From: Phycisphaeraceae bacterium
Lineage (GTDB): Bacteria; Planctomycetota; Phycisphaerae; Phycisphaerales; SM1A02
Reading direction: 5' to 3'
DNA length: 64,000 bases
Assembly (NCBI GenBank): GCA_019636735.1
Contig: JAHBWY010000007.1
Coordinates: 62,001 to 126,000 of the forward strand
Part shown: positions 9,178-17,587 of the stretch, in pieces
Numbering within the stretch: position 1 is the stretch's first letter
Layout: the number at the start of each line of letters is the position of its first letter
Position numbers and translations under genes: made by a program
Notes under the pieces: model-generated
The model's database searches: none
Seen by the model: only the letters and a program-made list of their open reading frames with translations
Told to the model about the DNA's origin: nothing

Positions 9178-9581
9178 AGTCGTTCGGCGTGGCAATGGTG
9201 GCGCTCTTCGCTCCCGCGTTCGCGGCAGGTGCCGACGCACCGGCAGCGGAGAAGGCGATGGCGGAGGTTGATCCGGTCACCAAGCACATGGACATCGCCG
9301 CGATGGCCTTCGTCTTCGTGCTGGCCACTTTCATCGGCGTGGGGGTGATTCGACGCGTCTCGCGCCTGCTGCACACGCCGCTCATGAGCCTGACCAACGC
9401 GATCAGCGCGATCGCCGTCGTCGGTGCCATTCTCATCACGGGTGACGATCACTATCCCACCTATGTCCGCGTGCTCGGCGCAATCGCTCTCTTCGCGAGC
9501 ATGACGAACATCATCAGCGGCTTCCTCATCACGCAGCGCATGCTGCGGATGTTCAAGACCCAGCGGGAGCCGTCGCGATGA
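9174..9581 (+). CDS. pntAB: NAD(P) transhydrogenase subunit alpha-2
   Basis: A 135-residue membrane subunit supplying the first part of domain II of the transhydrogenase proton channel. After a signal-like segment (residues 1-22) and a charged linker there are three or so helices: MAFVFVLATFIGVGVI, the motif RLLHTPLMSLTNAISAIAVVGAI, and GAIALFASMTNIISGFLITQRML ending in MFKTQ. The HTPLMS-TNAIS and the SMTNIISGF motifs are family hallmarks. ATGA overlaps join it to pntAA upstream and to pntB downstream, so the three subunits are translated in order from one message. The extra N-terminal signal-like stretch is longer than in the commonest pntAB proteins. Confidence 0.93.
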   Translation: MKSFGVAMVALFAPAFAAGADAPAAEKAMAEVDPVTKHMDIAAMAFVFVLATFIGVGVIRRVSRLLHTPLMSLTNAISAIAVVGAILITGDDHYPTYVRVLGAIALFASMTNIISGFLITQRMLRMFKTQREPSR

Positions 9582-10987
9582 GCGGATACTTCATCGAGAG
9601 CGCTTACCTGCTGGCGGCGAGTCTCTTCATCTTCTCGCTGCATTGGATGTCCGATCCGAAGACGGCGCGGCGCTCGGTGATTGCCGGAGCAACGGCCATG
9701 CTCGTTGCGGTGCTCGCCACATGGGCGCGGCCCGAAGTCTCGCGACATCTCTGGATCATCGTGCCGATTGCGATCGCGATCGGCCCCGGCATCTGGCTCG
9801 CGATGGTTCCGCTGACGGCTGTCCCGCAGCGCACCGCGCTCTCCCATGCCTTCGGCGGTCTCGCGGCAGGGCTCGTCGGCACCGCGAAGTACATCTACTG
9901 GTTCCAGTCGGAGCCTGAGATGCTCACGGCGTTCCGCACCGGTGCCATCGTCGCTGAGGTGATCCTCGGGTACCTGACCTGCACGGGCAGCCTGATCGCC
10001 GCGGCCAAGCTGCAGGAACTCAAGTGGATACCGCAGCGGCCCTGGGTCTATCGCGGGCAGACGGTGGTGAACATCGGCGCCTTGCTCCTTGCCATCGTGC
10101 TCGGAGTGCTGCTCATCCAGCATCCGACGGCGGCGTGGTCGCCATGGGCGTTCGCGGGCATCGTGATTCTCGCGCTCAACTTCGGATGGATGCTCGTCAT
10201 GCCGATCGGCGGCGCCGACATGCCGACGGTCATCGCCATTCTCAACGCGTATGCGGGACTGGCGGCCGTGGCGATGGGCTTCGTACTCGACAATCGGCTG
10301 CTCATCACCGCGGGCGCCCTCGACGGCTCAAGCGGTCTCATCCTCTCGATCATCATGTGCCGGGCGATGAATCGCTCCTTCTTCAATGTGCTCTTCGGCG
10401 CATTCGGTCAGGTGCAGCAGGCGGGCGCCTCGGGGGAACAGAAGCAGTACCGCCCCGAGACCCCCGAGAGTGCCGCGCAGATCATGGAGCAGGCGAATCT
10501 GGTGGTGATTGTCCCGGGCTATGGCATGGCGGTCGCGCAGGCGCAGCACAAGGTTCGGGAGCTCTACGACCAGCTCCGGAAGCGCGGCATCACCGTCAAG
10601 TTCGCGGTGCACCCAGTGGCCGGACGCATGCCCGGACACATGAATGTGCTCCTCGCGGAGGCGGAGATTCCCTACGAGGATCTCGTCGAGATGGAGGAGA
10701 TCAACGCCGACATGCCGCAGTGCGATGTCTGCCTGGTGATTGGCGCGAACGATGTCGTCAACCCCGCCGCGCGGAGCGATCCGAAGAGCCCGATCTACGG
10801 CATGCCGATCATCGATGCCGACAAGGCCCGCACGGTCTTCGCCATCAAGCGCAGTCGCAACCCCGGCTTCGCGGGCATTGACAACGAGCTCTACTTCAGC
10901 GAGCGGACCTGGATGCTCTTTGGCGATGCCAAGGCCGTGGTGGGCGAAGTGGCCAAGTCCTTCGGCGACGGCCGCGCGGGCCACTGA
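9578..10987 (+). CDS. pntB: NAD(P) transhydrogenase subunit beta
   Basis: The 469-residue beta subunit carries the rest of the transmembrane proton channel (about nine helices, residues 5-270) and the NADP(H)-binding domain III (about 295-469). Domain III hallmarks are LVVIVPGYGMAVAQAQHKVRELY, VKFAVHPVAGRMPGHMNVLLAEA, DLVEMEEINADMPQCDVCLVIGANDVVNPAA, and RSRNPGFAGIDN near the end. The complete enzyme uses the proton gradient to make NADPH from NADH, or runs in reverse. The gene overlaps pntAB by ATGA. A GC-rich hairpin follows the stop at 10995-11014. Confidence 0.96.
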   Translation: MSGYFIESAYLLAASLFIFSLHWMSDPKTARRSVIAGATAMLVAVLATWARPEVSRHLWIIVPIAIAIGPGIWLAMVPLTAVPQRTALSHAFGGLAAGLVGTAKYIYWFQSEPEMLTAFRTGAIVAEVILGYLTCTGSLIAAAKLQELKWIPQRPWVYRGQTVVNIGALLLAIVLGVLLIQHPTAAWSPWAFAGIVILALNFGWMLVMPIGGADMPTVIAILNAYAGLAAVAMGFVLDNRLLITAGALDGSSGLILSIIMCRAMNRSFFNVLFGAFGQVQQAGASGEQKQYRPETPESAAQIMEQANLVVIVPGYGMAVAQAQHKVRELYDQLRKRGITVKFAVHPVAGRMPGHMNVLLAEAEIPYEDLVEMEEINADMPQCDVCLVIGANDVVNPAARSDPKSPIYGMPIIDADKARTVFAIKRSRNPGFAGIDNELYFSERTWMLFGDAKAVVGEVAKSFGDGRAGH

Positions 10988-10994
10988 CGACCGA

Positions 10995-11014
10995 GCGGCC
11001 TCGTCGTCGGCCGC
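10995..11014 (+). terminator. Hairpin after pntB
   Basis: GCGGCC and GGCCGC form a 6-bp stem around an 8-base loop 8 bases after the pntB stop. There is no T-tract, so it may only slow or protect rather than terminate. Confidence 0.35.
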
Positions 11015-11099
11015 GGGGCGATGGCCGGGGTCGCGGCGCGCCTCGCACGCGGATCACACCACGCGTTCGCTCTTGACAAGACCTCCTCCGCTTTGAGCC

Positions 11100-11459
11100 A
11101 TGCCCACACCGACTCCCATCAATCTCGCGTCCAAGCTCGCCACCTTCTCCGAGCACTGGCAGCCGCGCGTCGTCGGTGCGTTCAACGGTCATGATCTGCT
11201 GGTGGCCAAGGTGAAGGGCGAGTTCGTCTGGCACGCGCATCCGGACACCGATGACTTCTTCATGGTGTTGCATGGCCGCATCACCATCCAGTTGCGCGAT
11301 GGTGAAGTAGCGCTCGGCCCTGGTGAGATCTTCGTTGTGCCAGCGGGCGTTGAGCACTGTCCGGTGGCCGCCGAGGAGGCGCACTTGCTGCTCATCGAGC
11401 GCCGCGGAACGCCGAACACCGGTGATCCAACAACCGCAGCGCCGCGACGCGAGGTTTGA
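11100..11459 (+). CDS. Cupin-domain protein
   Basis: A 119-residue single-domain cupin. Strand and loop pattern: LLVAKVKGEFVWHAHPDTDDFFMVLHG is cupin motif 1, with likely metal ligands in HAHPDTDDFF, then ITIQLRDGEVALGPGEIFVVPAGVEHCP is motif 2 with GEIFVVPAGVEH. It resembles the mannose-6-phosphate-isomerase-like cupins of unknown role; the function (metal enzyme, sugar isomerase or binding protein) cannot be assigned. It sits 112 bases after pntB on the same strand, without an evident Shine-Dalgarno. The C-terminus (residues 103-119) is a polar tail. Confidence 0.85.
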   Translation: MPTPTPINLASKLATFSEHWQPRVVGAFNGHDLLVAKVKGEFVWHAHPDTDDFFMVLHGRITIQLRDGEVALGPGEIFVVPAGVEHCPVAAEEAHLLLIERRGTPNTGDPTTAAPRREV

Positions 11460-11640
11460 GCATCGGCGGGTGCGACCGCGCCGAGGGCTCTTCCTGCATT
11501 GAGTGTGATCGGCGCAGGCCTTGAAAGCAGCCCTTTCGGCCCAGCCAGACCCTCGAAAGTCCGAGTCAGGCGATGACTTCCATGGTGCCCGCTGTGAATC
11601 CGGCGTGGGGTCCACCGCGAAAGATTGCACGACCCCCGCT

Positions 11641-11657
11641 CCGCGGACTCGCCGCGG
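11641..11657 (+). promoter_or_regulatory. Small inverted repeat upstream of fasciclin gene
   Basis: CCGCGG occurs twice (11641-11646 and 11652-11657) around a 5-base loop, 36 bases before the fasciclin ATG. It may be a leader hairpin. The remainder of 11460-11693 shows only the strong ribosome-binding site AAGGAG at 11682-11687 and no clear promoter. Confidence 0.3.
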
Positions 11658-11693
11658 GCCTTTGGTGGTGTCGGAATTCAGAAGGAGATATCC

Positions 11694-12647
11694 ATGACCC
11701 TGCTTCGTAACTCGTTGGTTGCTGTCGGAACCTCTGCACTCGTGGCCACGATCGCCCATGCGCAGTGCAGCGGTGGATCGACCATGGCCTCGGCCCCCAA
11801 GGCTCCCGTCGCCATGGGCGCCGTCGGAGGCTCAAGCGACATCGTTGACACCGCGGTTGCCGCCGGCAACTTCAAGACGCTCGCCGCCGCGCTCGAAGCC
11901 GCCGAGCTCATCGATACGCTGAAGGGTGCCGGCCCCTTCACCGTCTTCGCGCCGACGGATGACGCGTTCGCGAAGCTCCCGAAGGAGACGCTCGAGTCGC
12001 TTCTCAAGCCTGAGAACAAGGCGAAGCTCGCGGCGATCCTCACCTACCATGTTGTTCCCGGCAACGCCGATGCGAGTACCGTTCTTTCGCGTCCCGCGTG
12101 GGCGACGGTCAACGGCCAGCGGATCAACATCACACAGAAGGATGGCACCGCGATGGTGAACGGGGCCAAGATCACGGCCACCGACATCCGCACCTCCAAT
12201 GGCACCATTCATGTCATCGACACCGTCATCCTGCCCAGCCAGTCGAACCTGGTGCAGACCGCAGTCGATGCCAAGTTCAACACGCTCGCGCAGCTCGTGA
12301 CTGCGGCTGGACTTGTTGACACCCTCTCGGGGAAGGACTCCTTCACCGTCTTCGCCCCGACCGATGAGGCGTTCGCCAAGCTCCCGCCGGAGACGATCGC
12401 CAGCCTCCTCCGCCCGGAGAACAAGGCCGAGCTTGTCAAGATCCTGACCTTCCATGTCGTTCCGGGTCGCGTCTACAGCAACGAGGCCATTGCCGCGCGG
12501 AACGCTCCCACCGTACAGGGCGAGCGCATTTCGATCACCCAGCGTGACGGCAAGGTCATGATCAACAACGCGACCGTGACCAAGGCTGACATCGAGGCGA
12601 CCAACGGCGTCATCCATGTGATCGACACCGTCATCCTGCCGAAGTAA
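11694..12647 (+). CDS. Secreted protein with two fasciclin (FAS1) domains
   Basis: The 317-residue product has a signal peptide cleaved after AHA (residue 23), a short Ala/Gly-rich linker, and two tandem FAS1 domains (about 48-181 and 185-316). Each shows the FAS1 signatures [15 protein letters not shown], ILTxHVVPG and [13 protein letters not shown]. The two copies are highly alike, suggesting an internal duplication. FAS1 domains mediate adhesion or matrix contacts outside the cell; the ligand is unknown. There is an excellent ribosome-binding site (AAGGAG, 6 bases from the ATG), unlike many neighbours, hinting at strong expression. A perfect 12-bp hairpin follows. Confidence 0.93.
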   Translation: MTLLRNSLVAVGTSALVATIAHAQCSGGSTMASAPKAPVAMGAVGGSSDIVDTAVAAGNFKTLAAALEAAELIDTLKGAGPFTVFAPTDDAFAKLPKETLESLLKPENKAKLAAILTYHVVPGNADASTVLSRPAWATVNGQRINITQKDGTAMVNGAKITATDIRTSNGTIHVIDTVILPSQSNLVQTAVDAKFNTLAQLVTAAGLVDTLSGKDSFTVFAPTDEAFAKLPPETIASLLRPENKAELVKILTFHVVPGRVYSNEAIAARNAPTVQGERISITQRDGKVMINNATVTKADIEATNGVIHVIDTVILPK

Positions 12648-12683
12648 GCAACCCTCGATCGACCACACGCAACGATCGACCTT

Positions 12684-12712
12684 CAACGCCCGTGCCTTGT
12701 GCACGGGCGTTG
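12684..12712. terminator. Bidirectional terminator-like hairpin
   Basis: CAACGCCCGTGC and GCACGGGCGTTG form a perfect 12-bp stem with a 5-base loop, midway between the converging fasciclin and chemoreceptor genes. Only a short T-rich patch follows on the plus strand. Position and stability suggest it ends both transcripts. Confidence 0.7.
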
Positions 12713-12734
12713 TCGTTTGAGCTTGGTTCTCTGC

Positions 12735-14756
12735 TCACGCCCCGGGCAGGTGGAAGCGATCCACATCCTCGGCGAGCGCGCGGGCGCTTCGATCGAGCTG
12801 CTCGCTGGCCGCGACGAAGGAGCGCACGGCGGCAATCGTCCGCCTGGCGCCGTCGCTCAACTGCTCCATGGCCTCGGCGATCTGCCGCGTACCGATGCTC
12901 TGCGCATCCATTCCCTCGCTCACACGCTGGAAGCGCTCCTTGAGGTCTTCGACGACGCCGATGATGTCGGCGAGCCGACTGCCGATGTCTTCGACGGTCG
13001 TGGCGCCCTCCTCCATGATGCGTGAAAAGCGGCCCATTTCGCTGACTCCATCGGCCACCGACTCCTGCATCTCGACGACGATCCGCTCGATGTCCGTGGT
13101 CGCTTCCGAGGTCTGCTCGGAGAGGCGATTGATCTCTCGTGCCACCACTTGGAATCCGAGTCCGTAGCGCCCCGCCTTCTCCGCCTCAAGCGCCGCATTG
13201 ATCGAAAGCAGATTGGTCTGATCCGCGACGCGCGTGATGGTGGTGATCACCGTGTTGATGGCGGAGGCCCGCTCGCGGATCGTCTCAAGCCGCCGGGCGA
13301 CCGTCTCTGTCGCCGCCCTCAGCGACCCCGTGCGCCGATCGAGTTCCGCCAATCCCTCGCGCCCACGCCCCGCCAAGGCCGCCGCATTGGTGGCCGCCTC
13401 GGCGACCACGCTCATGGTGTCCGCCAGTTCCCGTCCCGTACCAGTCATCTCGGTGACCGCCGCCGCGACCTGGGTGGCGCTTGCGCCGAACGCGTGGGCG
13501 ACCTCCTCCTGCTCGGAGGCGGTTCTCCGGATCTCCGTCGCGGTCTGCTCGAGTTCGGCCGCGGAGTGACGCAGGCGACCAAGCAGCGATCCGAGCGTGC
13601 GCATCGCGAGCCCCATCGACTCGAGCAGTCTTCGCGGCTCCCCTCGCCCGACGGGTTCGCACTCCGTGACAAGGTCGCCCCTCGCAAGGCGCTCGCTCGC
13701 CTCGGCCGCGCAGGCAATCGGGTGACTGATCGAACGGGCAAGGCGCCAGGCGATGACAATCGCCGCAATCATCGCAAGGAGCGCCACCGCGCCAGCCGCC
13801 CACTGCTGACGACGCGCCAGGGCGAAGACCTCGGAGGTCTCCATGGTGACCCCCAGCCCCCAGCCCAGCGCACCGACATGCGTCCACGAACCGAGCACCA
13901 TCTCGCCATCGGCGCCGCGCTCCTGACCAGCGCTGTCGACTCCGCGGGCCGCGTTCTGGAGCCGCATCAGTCGATCGGCTCCGAGGGGGACCATGACATT
14001 GAAGGCCGCATCGGGATCGAAGCGCGTCGGTGCCGTCACCACGAGCATGCCGCCCTGAATGGTGGCGCAGACCGTCTGCCCCGTCCGGCCGAGTCCCTGC
14101 TCATCGAGAACCACCTCGTCGATGGCTTCGGGGGCCACCTCCATCGCCAGGAAGCCTCGGAGAACACCATCGCCGATCACCGGGCCGGCCACGATCAGCA
14201 TCGGACGCTCGCCGACCTGCTCACGCGAGATCTCGCTGATCTCCGGCGCCATCTGCATGCGGGCGCGGCGAACCACCTCGGCGAGCGCTGTATTCCTGAG
14301 TTCCCCTTGCGCAATCGATCGCCCCTCGAGGTGACGCCGATATGCCGAGAGCAGGACCTCTCCATCGCGATTGATCAGCAGCACATCGGGCGCTTCGTAG
14401 TTCTCAGAGAGCCTCCGCAGGAACGCACGATCGGCATCGACGGCGCTCTCCACGCGCGCGGTCGCCTCGAGATGATCGAAGGCCGCGTTGACCCCAGGGC
14501 TGACTCCAAGGGCTGTCACGACCTGGAGGCGCCGCGTGGCGAAGGCATTCAATCGCTCCGCCTTGAGCGTGGCGATCGCCTTCAAGCTCGAGATCTGCAT
14601 CGACTCCACGCTGGTCCGGGAGATCCACCAGGTGATGAGCAGCATGGCCAGGACCGGCACCAGCGCCATCAGCACGAATGCACGAAGGAGACGGCCGCCG
14701 ATCGAATCTCGACGAAGAAGACCGGTCTCGCTTCCACGATCATCCGAAGCGATCAC
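12735..14756 (-). CDS. Methyl-accepting chemotaxis protein
   Basis: A 673-residue transmembrane chemoreceptor. TM1 spans about 24-45, a periplasmic sensor about 46-318 with a Cache-like pattern (DVLLINRDGEVLLSAY, PMLIVAGPVIGDG), TM2 about 320-340, HAMP about 341-395, then the coiled-coil signalling domain with its hairpin tip VADQTNLLSINAALEAEKAG at about 510-529. It should signal to CheW/CheA, none of which is in this window. I place the start at GTG 14756, which overlaps the TGA of the upstream binding-protein gene as GTGA; an ATG at 14816 would overlap that gene by 64 bases. The coupling suggests the binding protein feeds this receptor. Confidence 0.93.
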   Translation of the reverse strand: MIASDDRGSETGLLRRDSIGGRLLRAFVLMALVPVLAMLLITWWISRTSVESMQISSLKAIATLKAERLNAFATRRLQVVTALGVSPGVNAAFDHLEATARVESAVDADRAFLRRLSENYEAPDVLLINRDGEVLLSAYRRHLEGRSIAQGELRNTALAEVVRRARMQMAPEISEISREQVGERPMLIVAGPVIGDGVLRGFLAMEVAPEAIDEVVLDEQGLGRTGQTVCATIQGGMLVVTAPTRFDPDAAFNVMVPLGADRLMRLQNAARGVDSAGQERGADGEMVLGSWTHVGALGWGLGVTMETSEVFALARRQQWAAGAVALLAMIAAIVIAWRLARSISHPIACAAEASERLARGDLVTECEPVGRGEPRRLLESMGLAMRTLGSLLGRLRHSAAELEQTATEIRRTASEQEEVAHAFGASATQVAAAVTEMTGTGRELADTMSVVAEAATNAAALAGRGREGLAELDRRTGSLRAATETVARRLETIRERASAINTVITTITRVADQTNLLSINAALEAEKAGRYGLGFQVVAREINRLSEQTSEATTDIERIVVEMQESVADGVSEMGRFSRIMEEGATTVEDIGSRLADIIGVVEDLKERFQRVSEGMDAQSIGTRQIAEAMEQLSDGARRTIAAVRSFVAASEQLDRSARALAEDVDRFHLPGA

Positions 14757-16054
14757 GAGGCGCCTGCCTTTCCTGCGCCGGATGGGGCCACCTCTCCCTG
14801 CCACTGACCTCCCCACCGGGTCTGGAGATCATTGATAAACGACTGCCACTCCGCACGACTTCGCCACACGGGCCACGCCTGCGGCGAGACTGGTTTCTCC
14901 GAGTCCCAGATGATCTCCATGTCACCGTCGCGCCTCACGCGCCCGAGGCGCATGACCTTCGCGGTGTAGAGTGACTGTGGATCAACCAGAAAGGTCCCTC
15001 CTGGGCCCTCCCCATGACACACGCGCAGGGCACGGCGAACATCGGCGGGTGCCGTTGAACCGCACCGAGCGGCCGCCTGGGCCCAGAGGTGAAGGCCCTT
15101 GTACGCGGAGACCATGGCATCGCCCGCCGCGTCGCTCGCGCCTCGAGTGCGGAGCGCCGTCAGGAAGCGATGATTCTCAGGATGCGGCACGGTCCGAAAG
15201 TAGCTCGCTGGCACGATGACATCGGTGAAGAGGCCGGGCTCCCACGCGCGAAGCTCGGCTTCACTGATCGAGAGTGCGATGATCGGAGTCGTGGCCGGAT
15301 TGAAGCCCGCGGCGCGCAGCGCCCTCATGAGACCCTGATTCGCCTCTCCATTGACGGTGGAGATGACGAGATCCGGCTTCGACGCGGCGATCTCTTCCGC
15401 AACCTGGACGAGATTGCCGCCGGTCAGCGGCAGATAGACCTCCGCCACGATCTCGCCCCCTCGCGCCACAACGAGATCACGCGCAATGCGGTTCGCGGCA
15501 ACGGGATAGACATAGGAGCTCCCCACGAGCGTTACTCGACGGAGCCCTCGCTCCATTGCCCATTCAACCGCGGGCCCGAGCTGCTGATTGGGAGCCGCGC
15601 CGAGGTAGACGACAAAGGGCGACTCTTCGAGCCCCTCGAACTGCACCGGATAGAGCAGAAGCGAGCGGTGCTTCTCGAGCACGGGCAGGAGCGCCTTGCG
15701 GCTCGAACTGGTCCAAGTTCCTGCAAGAAGATCCACTCCGCCACCATGGCGACCGAGCAGTCGCTCCGCCTCGCGGGCGAAGACCGTTGGATCACTTCCA
15801 CCGTCGACCACGACCAACTCGATCGGCCTTCCAAGAACGCCGCCCGCGGCGTTCAACTCTTCGGCGGCCAGTCGCCACGCCTCGACCACAGGGGCCTCGG
15901 ACACTGCGAGCGGCCCCGTCAGCGAGTGAAGCACCCCGACTCGGATGGGGGCCCGACGAGAGGCGAGCAGCGACGAGCCCGCCCACCACGCCAACAGCGC
16001 AAGCGTTGACGCACCGGCAAAGAGAAGAAGCAGGATGAGGGCGCGCCGCGACAT
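14753..16054 (-). CDS. UrtA-like (urea/short-amide type) substrate-binding protein
   Basis: This 433-residue periplasmic protein has an N-terminal membrane segment (about 5-30, possibly an uncleaved anchor) and then the Peripla_BP_5/UrtA-AmiC pattern: RVGVLHSLTGPLAVSEAPV, ELVVVDGGSDPTVFAREAE, LLLYPVQFEGLEESPFVVYLG (with the YPxQxEG signature of UrtA), LVGSSYVYPVAANRIARDL, VISTVNGEANQGLMRAL and GGTFLVDPQSLYTAKVMRLG. UrtA-type proteins bind urea or short amides for an ABC importer. No permease or ATPase gene is adjacent; instead the stop overlaps the start of a chemoreceptor. A TACGCT hexamer lies 25 bases upstream. The ligand is not proven by these motifs. Confidence 0.85.
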   Translation of the reverse strand: MSRRALILLLLFAGASTLALLAWWAGSSLLASRRAPIRVGVLHSLTGPLAVSEAPVVEAWRLAAEELNAAGGVLGRPIELVVVDGGSDPTVFAREAERLLGRHGGGVDLLAGTWTSSSRKALLPVLEKHRSLLLYPVQFEGLEESPFVVYLGAAPNQQLGPAVEWAMERGLRRVTLVGSSYVYPVAANRIARDLVVARGGEIVAEVYLPLTGGNLVQVAEEIAASKPDLVISTVNGEANQGLMRALRAAGFNPATTPIIALSISEAELRAWEPGLFTDVIVPASYFRTVPHPENHRFLTALRTRGASDAAGDAMVSAYKGLHLWAQAAARCGSTAPADVRRALRVCHGEGPGGTFLVDPQSLYTAKVMRLGRVRRDGDMEIIWDSEKPVSPQAWPVWRSRAEWQSFINDLQTRWGGQWQGEVAPSGAGKAGAS

Positions 16055-16108
16055 GCCTGGGACGATCCCCTACGGACCGAGCGTAGCAGACGCGCTCCCC
16101 TTATGGAG

Positions 16109-17566
16109 TCAGACGAGCAGCAGGGTCGGATGCTCGAAGAAGTGCCGGATCGTCTGGAGAAAGCGAGCGGCCATGGCGCCGTCGATGACGCGATGATCGA
16201 GCGACAGCGTCGCGGTCATCTCCCAGCCGACCGCCAGCGCACCATCGCGCACCACGGGCTTCTGAAGCGCCGCGCCGCAGGCGAGGATGGCGCTGTTGGG
16301 TGGATTGATGATCGCCGTGAAGTGATCAACCCCGAACATCCCGAGGTTCGAGATGGTGAAGGTGGAGTCGGACATCTCCTCAAGCGACAGCCCCTTGGTT
16401 CGGGCCTTCTCGGAGAGCGCCTTCGCCTCCAAGGAGATCTGGCGGAGGCTCTTTCGATCGGCATCGCGGATCGTGGCGACGAGCAGACCGCCGCCCCGCT
16501 CCTCGTCGAGGGCCACCGCGACGCCGATGTTGACCGTCTGGTGCACCACGAGGTGGTCGCCCCCCCAGCTTGCATTGAAGAAGGGGTGCCGGGCCATCGC
16601 CAACGCCGCCGCGCGAACCACGAAGTCATTGACTGAGAGTTTCACGCCGCTCTTCTCGAGATCGGCGTTGAGCGATGATCGCAGCGCGACGAGCGCGTCC
16701 ATCGCAAAGGCCATCGAGACCTGATAGTGCGGAATCGACTGCTTGCTCTCGACGAGACGCTTCGCGATCGTCTGCCGCATGGAGGAGAGGGGCATCTCCA
16801 CGCTCTGGAGGCCGGAGACGGCGAGCGCGCCGCCAGAGCGAGCGCCGCCCTGCCCAACGGGCGTGGCCAGTGAGCCGCGGTCAGCGCTCCGCGACGCCGA
16901 AGCTGGCGCCGGCGAGGCGAGGCCCGCTCTGCTTCGATCTTCCAGCGGCCCTTCGCGTGACGGCACGCGGGCCCCGGCGGTCTCCGCGGCCGCTTCGATG
17001 TCTCGCTTGATGATCCGGCCGCCCGGCCCGGAACCTCGCACCTGCGAGAGATCGACGCCGAACTCCTCAGCCATCCGCCGCGCGACCGGTGAGACGCGCA
17101 TTGGAGCGACGCCTTCGGCCGACCGTCGGGAGTCCTGCGCAGCAGAACGATCGGATGGCGCTCCAGACTGCACCGCCTGTGAAGCACCAGCCGCCTGTTG
17201 CGGCGCGCCCATTCGCTCGGACGACGCTGCGGTCGTTGCTGAGTTCGTTCGCTCCGATGTCGCCGAAGGAGGCGTCACCGAACCTGCATTCGATTGTTCC
17301 GAGCCCGAGGCTCCGGCTCCGCCATCATCATCCCCCGCGATCTCGGCGATCTTCGTTCCCACACTCACGGCCTGGCCCTCGGGAACCAGGATCTTCGCGA
17401 TGGTGCCATCGTCGAAGACCTGCATCTCCATGGTGGCCTTGTCCGTCTCGATGTCCGCGACCACGGCACCGCTGGTGACGGGATCGCCCTCCTTCACATG
17501 CCAGCGCACCACGGTTCCCGACTCCATGGTGTCGGAGAGGCGAGGCATGGTGACATCGATGGGCAT
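16109..17566 (-). CDS. pdhC: Pyruvate dehydrogenase E2, dihydrolipoyl acetyltransferase
   Basis: The 485-residue E2 transfers acetyl groups from E1 to coenzyme A through a swinging lipoyl arm. It has one lipoyl domain (2-77; lipoylated Lys43 in ETDKATMEM), a long Ala/Ser-rich linker, a peripheral subunit-binding domain (about 157-191, VSPVARRMAEEFGVDL and GPGGRIIKRDI), a second linker, and the catalytic domain (about 257-485) with active-site SLDHRVIDGAMAARFL. It follows pdhB after 21 bases. A TACGCT hexamer 8 bases before the ATG may give an extra internal leaderless transcript. No E3 (lipoamide dehydrogenase) gene is in the cluster. Confidence 0.94.
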   Translation of the reverse strand: MPIDVTMPRLSDTMESGTVVRWHVKEGDPVTSGAVVADIETDKATMEMQVFDDGTIAKILVPEGQAVSVGTKIAEIAGDDDGGAGASGSEQSNAGSVTPPSATSERTNSATTAASSERMGAPQQAAGASQAVQSGAPSDRSAAQDSRRSAEGVAPMRVSPVARRMAEEFGVDLSQVRGSGPGGRIIKRDIEAAAETAGARVPSREGPLEDRSRAGLASPAPASASRSADRGSLATPVGQGGARSGGALAVSGLQSVEMPLSSMRQTIAKRLVESKQSIPHYQVSMAFAMDALVALRSSLNADLEKSGVKLSVNDFVVRAAALAMARHPFFNASWGGDHLVVHQTVNIGVAVALDEERGGGLLVATIRDADRKSLRQISLEAKALSEKARTKGLSLEEMSDSTFTISNLGMFGVDHFTAIINPPNSAILACGAALQKPVVRDGALAVGWEMTATLSLDHRVIDGAMAARFLQTIRHFFEHPTLLLV

Positions 17567-17587
17567 GGGCGGAGAGCGTAACGCCGA

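Noticed and set aside
11071..11082. A TTGACA-like -35 just before the cupin gene
   Set aside because: No -10 can fit at the right distance before the start codon.
13149..14807. A 552-codon plus-strand frame opposite the chemoreceptor
   Set aside because: Low-complexity Arg/His-rich shadow of the MCP gene, no recognisable domain or start signal.
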